64,000 bases of DNA, taken from assembly GCA_938006335.1 (NCBI GenBank), contig CALLMF010000003.1, positions 1-64,000 on the forward strand, in the 5' to 3' direction. The notes under the pieces are model-generated. The model was not told where the DNA came from, ran no database searches, and saw nothing but the letters and a program-made list of their open reading frames with translations. Source of the DNA: an uncultured Granulosicoccaceae bacterium. Lineage in GTDB: Bacteria; Pseudomonadota; Gammaproteobacteria; Granulosicoccales; Granulosicoccaceae. Below are positions 29,201 to 37,351 of the stretch, one piece after another (position 1 is the stretch's first letter; every line of letters starts with the position of its first letter). A program made the position numbers and the translations under genes.

Positions 29201-31736
29201 AGCTTATGATGCCCATCGGTGCAAACCCAACACTGGTCGATGTGATGATATCGCCGCTGAACGCATCCAGCACCTTGACCACTCGACTGCCCTCGTGCGC
29301 GGTAAAGAGGTAGTTGCCCGTTGGGCCATAGGTAGCAGCAACAGGTGCGCTGAGGTTATCGAAATGCACGCGCTGTTGCGTATTCTCGGAGCGATCAATC
29401 AGGTTGAGCTGCGAGATGATGCCGCGCACCAGCATGTCATGCTCTCTCGCATTGCCATCACGCATCGACCCTCGGTAGATGTTATCCAGTTTGGCTGGAA
29501 TATACGCTTGCCTGCCTGACGGAGAGACTGCTGGCGCCCGTAGATAATTGGGTATACCCCGTGCTTCGATCTCCGTGTCAACACCATTGTCTGGGTTGTT
29601 GTAGGGCAGCTGCACAGTGTCGCTGATGGTCATGGAGCTGGTCTCGATGATGAGAACCTCTCCACCACCGGTTGCTGGTGTACGCGTACTTTCATCGGCA
29701 ACTGGCAAACTGATAAAGCGCGGCGCGTACAGACGTAGCCCATCCGCACTCAAGCCCAGTTCTCTGGGAAAAGGCCCGCTGTCAAGTTCGGCAACTGTCT
29801 GTGTCGAGTTCAGATCCAGTTTGATAATCTTGCCGACGGCCTCCAACGCAATGTATGCGAACGGCTCATCACTCGAAATGACCAGACCACTCGGCCGCGA
29901 CCCGTGCGGCAACTTAATTGAATCAATGACTGCCAGGCTATTGGTATCTATTCGTAACAAGGTCGCAGCTGATCGGTTTACCACGTGCAAGACCCCTGCA
30001 CTGCCCATTGCCAGGCTGCGCGGCTCATCATCAACGGATATCTCCGCCAACACGTCACCAGAGACAGCGTTGATCACCGTGATACTGTCGTGGTCTGGAT
30101 TGACGGTGTACAGGCGGTCATCGTCTGCTCTGGATTCATAGACAATGCTCGCGGATGATCTGGCCGTGTCAAGCGCCAGTGGTTCATGCACGCGAGCTGT
30201 GATGACTGACTGCGTGCTGCCGGAGCCATTGGTCGCTGTCACCACGATCTGGTACAGCCCTGGGGCGGCATAGCGGTGGGTGGCACGGCCGTCGGTGGTC
30301 GTAACCACCGGACTGCCATCGCCAAAATCCCAATCGAATGTCGCCGCCACGTTGTCATCCAATATCACCGTGTATTCTGCATCCACACCGGCAGGCGTAG
30401 GGGCTGCCTGAACGCTTGCAATGGTTAAAGCGCTAGGTGGTGCGCCGTTTATATAGACCGCGTAACGGTTGTCATGCGCAATGAACATGTCCATGTTGCC
30501 GTCGACATTGATATCCAGCATTTTCATGTCGTATGATTCTTCTGATGCCCAGGCATCGGCAACAAACGTCCTGAAGGTGCCCGAATCAACCCCTTCATTG
30601 ATGACCATCTCGGTACGATGCCCCTCACGGCTATTTACGAGACTGCCAAAGTTTCGCAGTATTGACGACAGCACGTAGTCCATATCACCGTCTCCATCGA
30701 AATCCCGCATGTGCACAAAACCGTGTTTACGGTTGCCGCGCAGCATGTCTGCATCCGTGCGCACCGAGTACTCGGGAATGCCGAGAACATCAAACGTCCC
30801 TGTAGACATTTGAGCGTTGGGTGCCGGGTTTGAGTACTGGCGATAGTCGAAAATTCCGTCACCATTGAAGTCGGCGGCACCATAGATATAGGAGAAATTA
30901 TCCGGGTTCTGAAAGACAGAGCGCAAGGTGGCGTTGAAGGTACCGTCCCCCTGGTTGTAGTAGACGTACAAACGCAGATCGGATTCGTTATAAACGATGT
31001 CGATATCGCCATCACTGTCAACATCAGCAAGCAGGGCCGTGTGGCCGCGTTGATGTTCGGATCCGCCTAGCGGTCCCAGTCGTGAATTTTCGAGAGTGAA
31101 ATTTCCATTGCCGTCGTTGACTAGAAGGCGATTGCTTTCAGCTTCTACCTGAATCACAAACAAATCGGCTGCGCCATTGCCGGTGATATCTCCAGACTCG
31201 ATCACCAGAGCATTATTGGCACCACTCAGCGCCGTACCAGTGTCGAAACCCAGCCAACTGCCGTTAGCGTCCAGGCCCTGATTGAGGAACAGCAGAGGAC
31301 TGGTACCCAAACGGGCAAACACCACATCGGTGAAGCCGTCACCATTGGCATCGAAGGCTTCAGCGTAATTTGAATTGCGCGCTTGATCAGCTGCCGCGAG
31401 AAACAATGTCGTCCGGTTGACCAGCGCTCGGTCTTCGTTCATCAGCAGTATTGGACTTTCGCCTCGGCGGCTAATCATCAAGTCATCGACACCATCGCCG
31501 TCGAAATCGCCTACCTCCACGGCTTTGACACTCGAATCGTTTTCAAGCCCAGCCACGAATTCAGAGCTTCTATCAGAGAATTCCTGTGCGGTAGCTGGTG
31601 TCGACAGCAACGTCAGCGCGGTGATTAGCCATAGCGCTGCTGCAACTGGCGACTTCTTTGATTGTCTCAGCAACCCTGCTGCACCGGAGACAGTGCCAGT
31701 TGTCAGTTGCGTGGAGATCGGAAACGGATGCTTCAT
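26295..31736 (-). CDS. Giant secreted FG-GAP / beta-propeller / di-haem peroxidase-like protein
   Basis: About 1813 residues from ATG at 31736; an upstream TTG at 31796 is in frame but less likely. The signal peptide ends near TPATAQ. In order: FG-GAP/VCBS repeats (DFDGDGVDDLM type, residues ~55-450), a PKD domain (~460-540), YVTN-type propeller blades (~545-870), and a cytochrome c peroxidase/MauG-like region. That region has CASCH near 918, CAQCH near 1052, and the family phrase TPTLRGLWLGAPYLHDGS. A short Ca-binding DxDGDG stretch follows, then three ~180-residue repeats (IRIDGNFAQW, IKVDGNLDDW, ITVDGDLADW). The C-terminus is a hydrophobic helix followed by basic residues, like a surface-sorting tail. 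It is presumably an extracellular or outer-surface redox enzyme with substrate-binding arms. The exact reaction is unknown. Confidence 0.85.
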   Translation of the reverse strand: MKHPFPISTQLTTGTVSGAAGLLRQSKKSPVAAALWLITALTLLSTPATAQEFSDRSSEFVAGLENDSSVKAVEVGDFDGDGVDDLMISRRGESPILLMNEDRALVNRTTLFLAAADQARNSNYAEAFDANGDGFTDVVFARLGTSPLLFLNQGLDANGSWLGFDTGTALSGANNALVIESGDITGNGAADLFVIQVEAESNRLLVNDGNGNFTLENSRLGPLGGSEHQRGHTALLADVDSDGDIDIVYNESDLRLYVYYNQGDGTFNATLRSVFQNPDNFSYIYGAADFNGDGIFDYRQYSNPAPNAQMSTGTFDVLGIPEYSVRTDADMLRGNRKHGFVHMRDFDGDGDMDYVLSSILRNFGSLVNSREGHRTEMVINEGVDSGTFRTFVADAWASEESYDMKMLDINVDGNMDMFIAHDNRYAVYINGAPPSALTIASVQAAPTPAGVDAEYTVILDDNVAATFDWDFGDGSPVVTTTDGRATHRYAAPGLYQIVVTATNGSGSTQSVITARVHEPLALDTARSSASIVYESRADDDRLYTVNPDHDSITVINAVSGDVLAEISVDDEPRSLAMGSAGVLHVVNRSAATLLRIDTNSLAVIDSIKLPHGSRPSGLVISSDEPFAYIALEAVGKIIKLDLNSTQTVAELDSGPFPRELGLSADGLRLYAPRFISLPVADESTRTPATGGGEVLIIETSSMTISDTVQLPYNNPDNGVDTEIEARGIPNYLRAPAVSPSGRQAYIPAKLDNIYRGSMRDGNAREHDMLVRGIISQLNLIDRSENTQQRVHFDNLSAPVAATYGPTGNYLFTAHEGSRVVKVLDAFSGDIITSTSVGFAPMGIISSPDGTRVYVHNYLSRSVSELDTSGLMTGNSNTADVIRTLQTVANETLSPQVLLGKRLFHDSKDTRLASQEYISCASCHDDAGTDGRVWDFSDAGEGLRNTTDLRTRGGIDHGNVHWSANFDEFHDFENDIREIFDGNGLLDDVDFNDAYGPLDASNPKAGLSTDLDALAAYGASLTVEPASPFRSADGSLTSAGLRGKDVFRDANCAQCHSGTRFSDSPTGVGHDIGTVDADTGGRLGQPLLDGGLDTPTLRGLWLGAPYLHDGSAPTVQAAIRAHTRDMNTDITALSGAALDDLASYLLQIDANEIAAVSRDDSDGDGISDPVDPDDDNDGVEDIDDTPSNPNGAIRIDGNFAQWGDTSSFAGDADDVSGADNPLDLAQLWLAHDDEALYVRYDSHAPDDVRLTWGYSIQFDTDSDPTTGFRGFQNELPIGVDYMVEGNSLHRYTGNGNDFSWGPGLTLAAVLDGANLEMSIPRAALGNPKGFRLFLFANNSSVDGTSVDYYPDAVADPTAPPELRSFAYRFGDGEVLSVDPTPVDAAVFNPATIKVDGNLDDWSSLTSFGTDPDDVSGGSNTIDWREGWMAHDAQNFYLAWRNDAPAVLSWGNGIMLDTDQNTGTGFNGFNGEYPVGIDVLLEANTIHRYVGTGDNWAWEVAGSFAPAISGNAVEIQIPRSALNNSTSLSLFFSGQNAAVGGDALDFYPDAAGIVTARADRRRFVYSTQEPNLQPATPLDITVDGDLADWQSVQGVVVADADDMNGSNTIDWQSLRAQQSDDALYIAYETFDPIELTWGHSVLIDSDQNVATGFNGFSGELALGADFIIEGRQLQQFTGRVQSEWSWSDTNEVELVTGTRAAEIRIDLSMLNNTTAVDLLLRGENAAVNGEGIDYAPDTGKLSVSEDGPVLASALPIDTVTVGGGAAGLFFTGLLLMLYLRVQACSRRIALLRDAALFGANGARLCNARSHNARVH

Positions 31737-31922
31737 GGACGCTTCAATTGAAATAGTGCGCAGGAAATTACGCCGGTCGTTCACGGCGAACCGCAATGTC
31801 CCAGCAAGTATCGAGCCCTATTTTTTCAGCGAATCCGTGCATGAGCGGCACCTTTGCGCTTGGCGCGTTTTGTGCTGAGCGTTCACCTGCGATAACCCGA
31901 AGATCACTACGCCCAGACAATC

Positions 31923-32834
31923 ATGTTCAGAAAATTGCTGTTCCCGAATTGCGCTCCCCAGGGTCAACTTCTGTTGGCGAGCATGTTGTTTGGCGGGTTG
32001 CTGGTGAGCGGGTGTTCTGGTAGCGACAGTTCCAGCGCAAAAAATCCATCCACCACGGCTCCTGCCGCAGTGGGAGAACCAAGTAATCAACCTTCGATTC
32101 CAGTATCGAACACGGACTCGGCTCCGCAATCCAACCCTTCGTTTTCCGTCAGCCGGTCTGTCGAACTGACCGGCGCGCAACAGGTACCTGCCGTGGCAAC
32201 GCGATCTGCAGGTCTGGCGAACTTGTCGTTGAGTACCGGTAGCGGCCAGTTGAGTGGCAATGTCACTCACTCAGTGGCACTTGCCACTGGCGCCACCGTC
32301 AATCTGGGAAGCCCCGGCGAAATCGGTGCCCCGGTGATAACACTGACACGTGAATCCAGCACCAACTTTGTCATACCGCCCGATACGATTCTGACACCAC
32401 AACAACAGGCAGACTTTCAAGCCGGCAGGCTCTACGTCGTAATCACGTCCGATGCCTTTCCCGAGGGTGAAGTGCGCGGTCAACTCAGTGAGGCTCCCAT
32501 CAGCGTTGCAGTGCAGCCACTACTGGACGATATTCAGGCCAAGGTGTTCACACCCACATGTTCGGGCTGCCACACAGGTTCGGGTAGTTCATTGCCCGCT
32601 ATCATGGACCTGACCACGGCTGACGCCAGCTACAACTCGCTGGTTAATTTCCCGAGTCTCAATGAGCCGAACCTAACGCGCGTGCAAGCCGGGTTCTCCG
32701 AAGACAGCCTGTTGATTCACAAGTTTCTCGGTACCCAACAGGTGGGTTCACGTATGCCCTTTCGTGGCGAACGTCTGGACACCTCCGTCATCGATGCCAT
32801 CCGTGAGTGGATCAATGCCGGCGCACCTCGGTAA
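31923..32834 (+). CDS. CHRD-domain lipoprotein with c-type haem motif
   Basis: 303 residues, exported and lipidated at Cys31 (lipobox VSGC). Residues ~78-190 are a CHRD domain (ELTGAQQVPAVATRSAGLA through EGEVRGQLSE). CSGCH near residue 213 is a single haem c site in a small cytochrome-like C-terminal domain, where SRMPF may supply the distal Met. It is divergent from the giant peroxidase-like gene and shares its ~186-base intergenic region, so the two probably work together in extracytoplasmic electron transfer. Confidence 0.78.
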   Translation: MFRKLLFPNCAPQGQLLLASMLFGGLLVSGCSGSDSSSAKNPSTTAPAAVGEPSNQPSIPVSNTDSAPQSNPSFSVSRSVELTGAQQVPAVATRSAGLANLSLSTGSGQLSGNVTHSVALATGATVNLGSPGEIGAPVITLTRESSTNFVIPPDTILTPQQQADFQAGRLYVVITSDAFPEGEVRGQLSEAPISVAVQPLLDDIQAKVFTPTCSGCHTGSGSSLPAIMDLTTADASYNSLVNFPSLNEPNLTRVQAGFSEDSLLIHKFLGTQQVGSRMPFRGERLDTSVIDAIREWINAGAPR

Positions 32835-32932
32835 GGGTCGAACAACCAATAGAGGTCGGCGGTCAAGAACAGTCGCGAGAGTGGGTGCCGTTGCCTTTGC
32901 TCTTGACCTTGGATGTGGAAGTCTGCAGCTAC

Positions 32933-34189
32933 CTATTGATCAGAAGCCGTCGACATGGCGAACTGTCCGCTGATACGTCGAGACCACGCATACAAAAGCA
33001 CCAAGGCTGCGAACCCGACGATGGCGGACCACGACAGCACACTCGACAATGTCAGCCAGTTCAATGCCTCCTTGCCGACGATCAATACTGACAGTAAAGC
33101 AAGCATCACTGAGAACGACACCCGTCCAGCGAGACTCAGTACCGACAGAAACGTCGCTCGCTGAGCACTGGAGACGTAAGGCGCCACCACACCCAGCATG
33201 GGCCCATGCGCCATCGACATGGAGAAGTTCCTGAACATGACCAGCACCAGCATGACCGGGTGAAGTACGAGCGACAGGCCAGCGACAATGATGAGCTGCA
33301 CGGAGACGCTGGCCAGCAACAAGACACGAAGTCCGACACGGTCAATCAGCCATTGACTGACCGCTGCTCCCACCGCGCCGCCAAACATCGACACGCCCAT
33401 GACCACACCTGACACGATAGGTGCGGAGCCGGCAGACAGCCAGCCGGTAACAGCTGTATCACCCAGCAACTTCAGATACGGTTGATAGAACTCGTAGGGA
33501 ACATGCTCCAGCACGAATCCGATGATGAAGAAGCCCAGCACCCAGCCGAGTATTGGATGAGAGAAGTACCCGAGCGTACGCTTCAGTTGTGAGCCGAACC
33601 CTGCCACAGCGCCCTCGGCCTCCACCGCTGGCTCCACCAGACGCACACTCAGCAACACCGACCAGACAGCCGCCAGAAAGGCGACTAGATACGGTAAGCG
33701 AAGATCCATCACACCCAGAACGCCACCGACAAGACATGACACCGCCAATGCGGCCATGCTCAACTTCTGGGCTATCGTCTCTCTTTGCGTGTACTCCTGC
33801 TCTCGGCCCAGGATACGCAGAGAGTCATACAACAAGGCACTGTCACTACCGGAGCGGAAAGCCATTCCTGCCGCCATCAGTATTTGCGCCAAGGCCAGGG
33901 CTGTAAACGTATTTGCGGCAGCAAAGCCTGCGTAGGCAACGCTGGACATGACCGCTGCAGCGATCAGCGTGGGCCGCCGACCGAACCGATCGGAGAAGTA
34001 TCCCGAAGGCACCTCTAGCACGAACACGGAAAAGTAGAACACAGAGCCCAGTAGTACCGCGTCGCCGAGCGATACTCGTTCAATGAAGAACAGGAAGAAG
34101 ATTGGCAAGCAGGGCACGGTGCTGCTGGCAACCTTGTATTGCCTGAACAGCAGGAGGTTGCGCTCAAGCGATGATGAGTCTGTGTTCAT
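32933..34189 (-). CDS. MFS transporter
   Basis: A 418-residue inner-membrane protein with 12 hydrophobic helices. The loop 2-3 signature is SGYFSDRFGRRPTL. A charged central loop (residues ~195-215) joins the two six-helix halves. It is of the efflux/DHA-like size. Substrate not inferable. It converges with the CHRD lipoprotein and diverges from the next lipoprotein. Confidence 0.87.
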   Translation of the reverse strand: MNTDSSSLERNLLLFRQYKVASSTVPCLPIFFLFFIERVSLGDAVLLGSVFYFSVFVLEVPSGYFSDRFGRRPTLIAAAVMSSVAYAGFAAANTFTALALAQILMAAGMAFRSGSDSALLYDSLRILGREQEYTQRETIAQKLSMAALAVSCLVGGVLGVMDLRLPYLVAFLAAVWSVLLSVRLVEPAVEAEGAVAGFGSQLKRTLGYFSHPILGWVLGFFIIGFVLEHVPYEFYQPYLKLLGDTAVTGWLSAGSAPIVSGVVMGVSMFGGAVGAAVSQWLIDRVGLRVLLLASVSVQLIIVAGLSLVLHPVMLVLVMFRNFSMSMAHGPMLGVVAPYVSSAQRATFLSVLSLAGRVSFSVMLALLSVLIVGKEALNWLTLSSVLSWSAIVGFAALVLLYAWSRRISGQFAMSTASDQ

Positions 34190-34489
34190 GCCGAAGTCAG
34201 CGTGTCCGTGGCCGTCAAGTTACGCGAGCTTTCTGGGCTCGATTTGACCATACACGTTATTCGGTGCTTCGCTACTCAGTAACTGATGCTGTCGAGCTGA
34301 AGACACATCGGGCAACCGGTCGAAATCAATCAGATGAAGATTCGATCCGTCGCAAAGCCAAACCGGCCGCATGAGAAAGGCGTGTCAGTCGCTCACTACT
34401 CTACGCACCCACTTTGTATTTATTACCCCAATTTGCCTTGGAAGTCTGCGGTAGTCTGCGGCTGCAGCCACCGATTGAGGGATCAACGT
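34190..34489. other. 300-base divergent intergenic region
   Basis: It separates the MFS and lipoprotein genes and must hold both promoters. The octamer AGTCTGCGG occurs twice close together (34443-34461). I see no sure promoter or RNA. Confidence 0.4.
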
Positions 34490-35374
34490 ATGGACCGCCG
34501 TAGCCCGACCTCCAGGTCATGCAGCAGCCGCGCAGGTGTACCCTTGCTGTCCGCCTTCACGCTCGCACTTGGCGCCTGCGGTGGCAGTGGCAGTGGCAGC
34601 GATAACGGTGATGATCGGATCGTGTCCGAGCGACCCGGTGTCAGGATCGTGCACCCGGCTGATACCACGATCGAGGAGTTGTCCTCGCGCTGGCTGGCAG
34701 TGCTCGGTATCTTCCAGGTCGTTCCCTTGGCCAGCACCACCGGCGACATTTCGCTCCGGCTCATCGACTACGATGAAGATTTCGACTTCAGCATCCATGC
34801 GGACTTCTATGTACTCGATCTCGACGTCTGCGACATCGACGATGGCGAGAACGGCGGAGGTGGCGGAAGCTCTGATGGCGTCAGCGGTGGATCGAATCTG
34901 GTGTTGTCGAGCCAGGGTTCGACCTGGGCGACGATCCCGTATGATGCAGCCGAGGCTCGCTACATCGGCGACAACGTGTTGCCGGCACTGCCGCCGGACG
35001 ATCTCAGCTACACGTTGCCGGGAGAGATGTTTCCAGCGGTGAACGACGTGCCGATCGTCTCGCCTGTGCCGCCCGTGCGCGTGTCGCCCGTAATCGGCAC
35101 ACCGATCACGTCACAGACCGAGTACCGCTGGGAAGCGGACGCGTCGGGTACCAGCATGCAGATCGTGTTCATACACTTCATCGACGGCGAATTCCAAGGC
35201 TTTCCGGTCACCTGTACGGTCGAGGACGACGGTTTTTTCGAACTGCCTGCCGATGCGATAGCCGCATTGGGCGCCCTCGAGGGAGAGCTCGGCGTTCGCT
35301 ACGAGCGCGCTTATCGTCAGGTCGAATTCCGTGACGGCATCGCCGTGTTCCAGAGGGTCGAACTCGCCGACTGA
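34490..35374 (+). CDS. Lipoprotein of unknown function
   Basis: 294 residues. ATG at 34490 is preferred over earlier in-frame starts because GAGGGA (34476-34481) lies upstream and a lipoprotein signal follows (lipobox ALGAC, Cys30). A Gly/Ser/Asp linker follows, then a beta-rich domain with an Asp-rich segment (FDFSIHADFYVLDLDVCDIDD) and a Gly-rich insert. No family recognised. Probably outer-membrane anchored. Confidence 0.65.
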   Translation: MDRRSPTSRSCSSRAGVPLLSAFTLALGACGGSGSGSDNGDDRIVSERPGVRIVHPADTTIEELSSRWLAVLGIFQVVPLASTTGDISLRLIDYDEDFDFSIHADFYVLDLDVCDIDDGENGGGGGSSDGVSGGSNLVLSSQGSTWATIPYDAAEARYIGDNVLPALPPDDLSYTLPGEMFPAVNDVPIVSPVPPVRVSPVIGTPITSQTEYRWEADASGTSMQIVFIHFIDGEFQGFPVTCTVEDDGFFELPADAIAALGALEGELGVRYERAYRQVEFRDGIAVFQRVELAD

Positions 35375-35424
35375 GGCTTTCGGGCGCGACCTGGTACAAG
35401 CGTACGCCCGTACGTGCCGCCGCA

Positions 35425-35583
35425 CTAGTCCGAGGTACTACCCGCCGGGCTCATCTGCTTGTCGCAACAACTGAAGAAGGGTTCACCCGACTCGCACTGG
35501 CAATCGGCGGTGACGAGAATCTGCATGCCGCAGGTCTCACATTCGAAGGTATTGCCTTCCACCGGTCTTGCATCGTTACTCAT
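35425..35583 (-). CDS. 52-residue desulforedoxin-like Cys-rich protein
   Basis: A short gene missed by length filters. ATG at 35583 has AGGAGA eight bases upstream and the frame ends TAG at 35425-35427. The product has CETCGM near residue 15, CQC at 28-30, and SCCDKQM at 38-44. The CxxCG...CC(x)xxM spacing matches desulforedoxin and the N-terminal iron/zinc domain of desulfoferrodoxin, though with an extra CxC. It probably binds one Fe or Zn in the cytoplasm. A redox or stress role is inferred. Confidence 0.7.
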   Translation of the reverse strand: MSNDARPVEGNTFECETCGMQILVTADCQCESGEPFFSCCDKQMSPAGSTSD

Positions 35584-35786
35584 GGAACCGTTCTCCTGTT
35601 AAAGACCCTAGAGTTTGCCTCACCCGTTGAACAACGGGCACGCCTTGTAGTTCTTGCGTTCATCCCTGATCGCGCTGTCCCGAACGTACATACCGTATTT
35701 TTTGCAGTGCCGATGATCCGAGTCGAGCGACTGATAGTCTGATGCAGTAATCGAGATCACACCGCACAAAAGGAAACAGAAGCCGG

Positions 35787-35912
35787 ATGGACAGTTCGAC
35801 CTTGATAATCGTATTACCTCTGGTGACGTTTGCACTGGTTGGCACATGGCTCTACCGCAGCCGCCGCAAAGCCAAGGCAGGACTCCCACCTGATAGGCGC
35901 GACAAGGTGTAG
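35787..35912 (+). CDS. 41-residue single-pass membrane protein (copy 1)
   Basis: ATG at 35787 to TAG at 35912. The product has one hydrophobic helix (TLIIVLPLVTFALVGTWLY) followed by a basic tail (RSRRKAKAG). Copy 2 at 45929-46054 differs at only six residues, all mild (V/A, A/V, T/A, R/Q, D/E), while the opposite-strand reading of the same bases differs more harshly. This supports coding on the plus strand. The function is unknown; the topology resembles small inner-membrane stress peptides. Confidence 0.6.
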   Translation: MDSSTLIIVLPLVTFALVGTWLYRSRRKAKAGLPPDRRDKV

Positions 35913-36142
35913 CCGACCACCGTCGCCATAGGGTCCCACTGATCGTCGGTAATGTCGTCCTTGTTGGTCCGCTTGATCTCGACGATGCGGAGACCGGACT
36001 TGTGACCAACGCTTTCGCCGTCCCCGCTGTCAGCACCGACGCGCTTGCTGTCATCGGTGGCGAGCCAGTCTTCCTGCTCCTTCGGCGCCACTTTGATGCG
36101 GTCGCGTCACTCACCCCGGATGACCTCACGATCCTTGCTTGA
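35913..36142 (-). pseudogene. Broken DUF3140 gene (copy 1)
   Basis: The minus strand matches the intact DUF3140 gene at 46145-46483. Here an in-frame TGA replaces the Trp codon in the segment corresponding to WDEWRDHINM, the initiator region is altered, and the last ~36 codons are gone at the TGTAG junction. The remaining matching residues include KEQEDWLATDDSK and GESVGHKSG. Confidence 0.75.
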
Positions 36143-36234
36143 ACTTCTGTGCTCTCCACTCAGCTGTACAAGCCTTCTGGTGCTGCCCCGCCCTTGAGTG
36201 AGGAAGATGATTCGGATAGCATCAGCGTCTCACA

Positions 36235-36846
36235 CACACGCTACGCTATGGAGACTGCAAGGCGGCCACACGGGTGCTGTTGCACCTGCTGATCGAACTC
36301 GGAATTAGCGCGCTGCCAGCCCTGACAAACACCAGGGAAGGACTGAAGGAGAATGACTTCCCCTCGCGATTTCACGGCTTTGATCACGCGCACACCACAT
36401 TGGTTGTCGACGGGGAACGTCATTGGATAGATCCCACGCGACGTCTGCAGCGAGGAACGCTTGGGCGCTTTGATGACACTGACTACAGCCGTGCGGTAAT
36501 CCAGGCCGAAGACCAGCAGGAATTGCAAAGCATGCAACAGCCGTGGGGCGGCTGGTACATGACGGTCGACAACATGCGGAATCTGTCGCAAGGCAAGGAC
36601 ACTCCGGCCTCGCTACTCGTGGTAACGCAAACACACGGCGACGCTGCCGAGGGATAGGGCGCTTCCTCGGAAGCCGATGGCGTCGACGGTGTGTCACGAA
36701 GCTACCAGGCCTACTTCGAGCGAAACTACCGATCACTGGAGACCACAGACGCACTGCCCACCATTGCCACCGCACTGGAACATCCCGCCGAATTGATCGA
36801 GCGTTGGCAGGTAAATTACGCAACACCGATCAGCTGTACATGCTGA
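36235..36846 (+). pseudogene. Remnant of a DUF3857/transglutaminase-like gene
   Basis: An open frame begins mid-domain with LRYGDCKAATRVLLHLL, the transglutaminase Cys motif (GDCK), and continues with FHGFDHAHTTLVVDG and HWIDPTRRLQRG, the His and Asp of the triad. It is interrupted by TAG at 36655-36657 and continues in the same frame (SYQAYFERNYRSL) to a TGA at 36844. The whole N-terminal DUF3857 domain is missing and no start site exists, so it is dead. Confidence 0.7.
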
Positions 36847-36928
36847 CACTGATCGTTTCGATACGCGCTGTTACTCGCTCACCCGAGACAGATCCAATGA
36901 TGCCGAGGCCCGTAGACTTGCCGCTACG

Positions 36929-37168
36929 ATGACCTACCGTAGCCTCGCAGATACTCTCAACGTACAAGATGTTACCGCCTACGCAGACGCCTTTGATTCC
37001 GCCGAGCCCTTGGTATGGATCTCGATCCAGAACAAACGTCCATACGACCCTTGGGTGGAATCCACCGTCGAGTGGTTATTCGAGGCCGTCGAGGAAGCTG
37101 ACGAGGAATCCGTTGAGCTGCCGCTTCGGGACAAGGCCGACGAGTCGGAGCTTGGCGGGCCGACCTAA
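36929..37168 (+). CDS. Small acidic hypothetical protein
   Basis: 79 residues from ATG at 36929, with many Asp/Glu and no signal or membrane helix. It has no recognisable family and no good ribosome-binding site. It lies 82 bases after the transglutaminase-like remnant in a region full of decayed genes, so it may also be a fragment. Confidence 0.35.
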   Translation: MTYRSLADTLNVQDVTAYADAFDSAEPLVWISIQNKRPYDPWVESTVEWLFEAVEEADEESVELPLRDKADESELGGPT

Positions 37169-37351
37169 GGCATCAGCTGTAGTGAATCCACACTCATTGG
37201 CCAGGGACAGGTCACTGTGGGCAACATTGGGCAGCGCAGTAGTGAGCCGGTAATTGTTAACCGGTTAACACGGGATAGTTTGAAACACGTCAAGAAATAG
37301 CCCAGGTTGCCACTAGCGTCTGTAACAACGGCAATGCGGCGCTATGGCTAT

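Larger units (their letters stand above)
35620..36142. repeat. Copy 1 of a duplicated small-gene module
   Basis: This stretch is a diverged copy of 45762-46483. Both begin CACCCGTTGAACAA and carry the 41-residue membrane-protein gene (plus) facing a DUF3140 gene (minus). Copy 1 lacks 193 bases present in copy 2; the junction at 35908-35912 is the pentamer TGTAG, which in copy 2 ends at both 46054 and 46247. The deletion therefore looks like slippage or recombination between short direct repeats. Confidence 0.8.

Noticed and set aside
35620-36159. 179-codon minus-strand frame across duplicated module copy 1
   Set aside because: In copy 2 the same frame has a stop and harsher substitutions, whereas the plus-strand 41-codon frame and the DUF3140 frame explain the conservation better.
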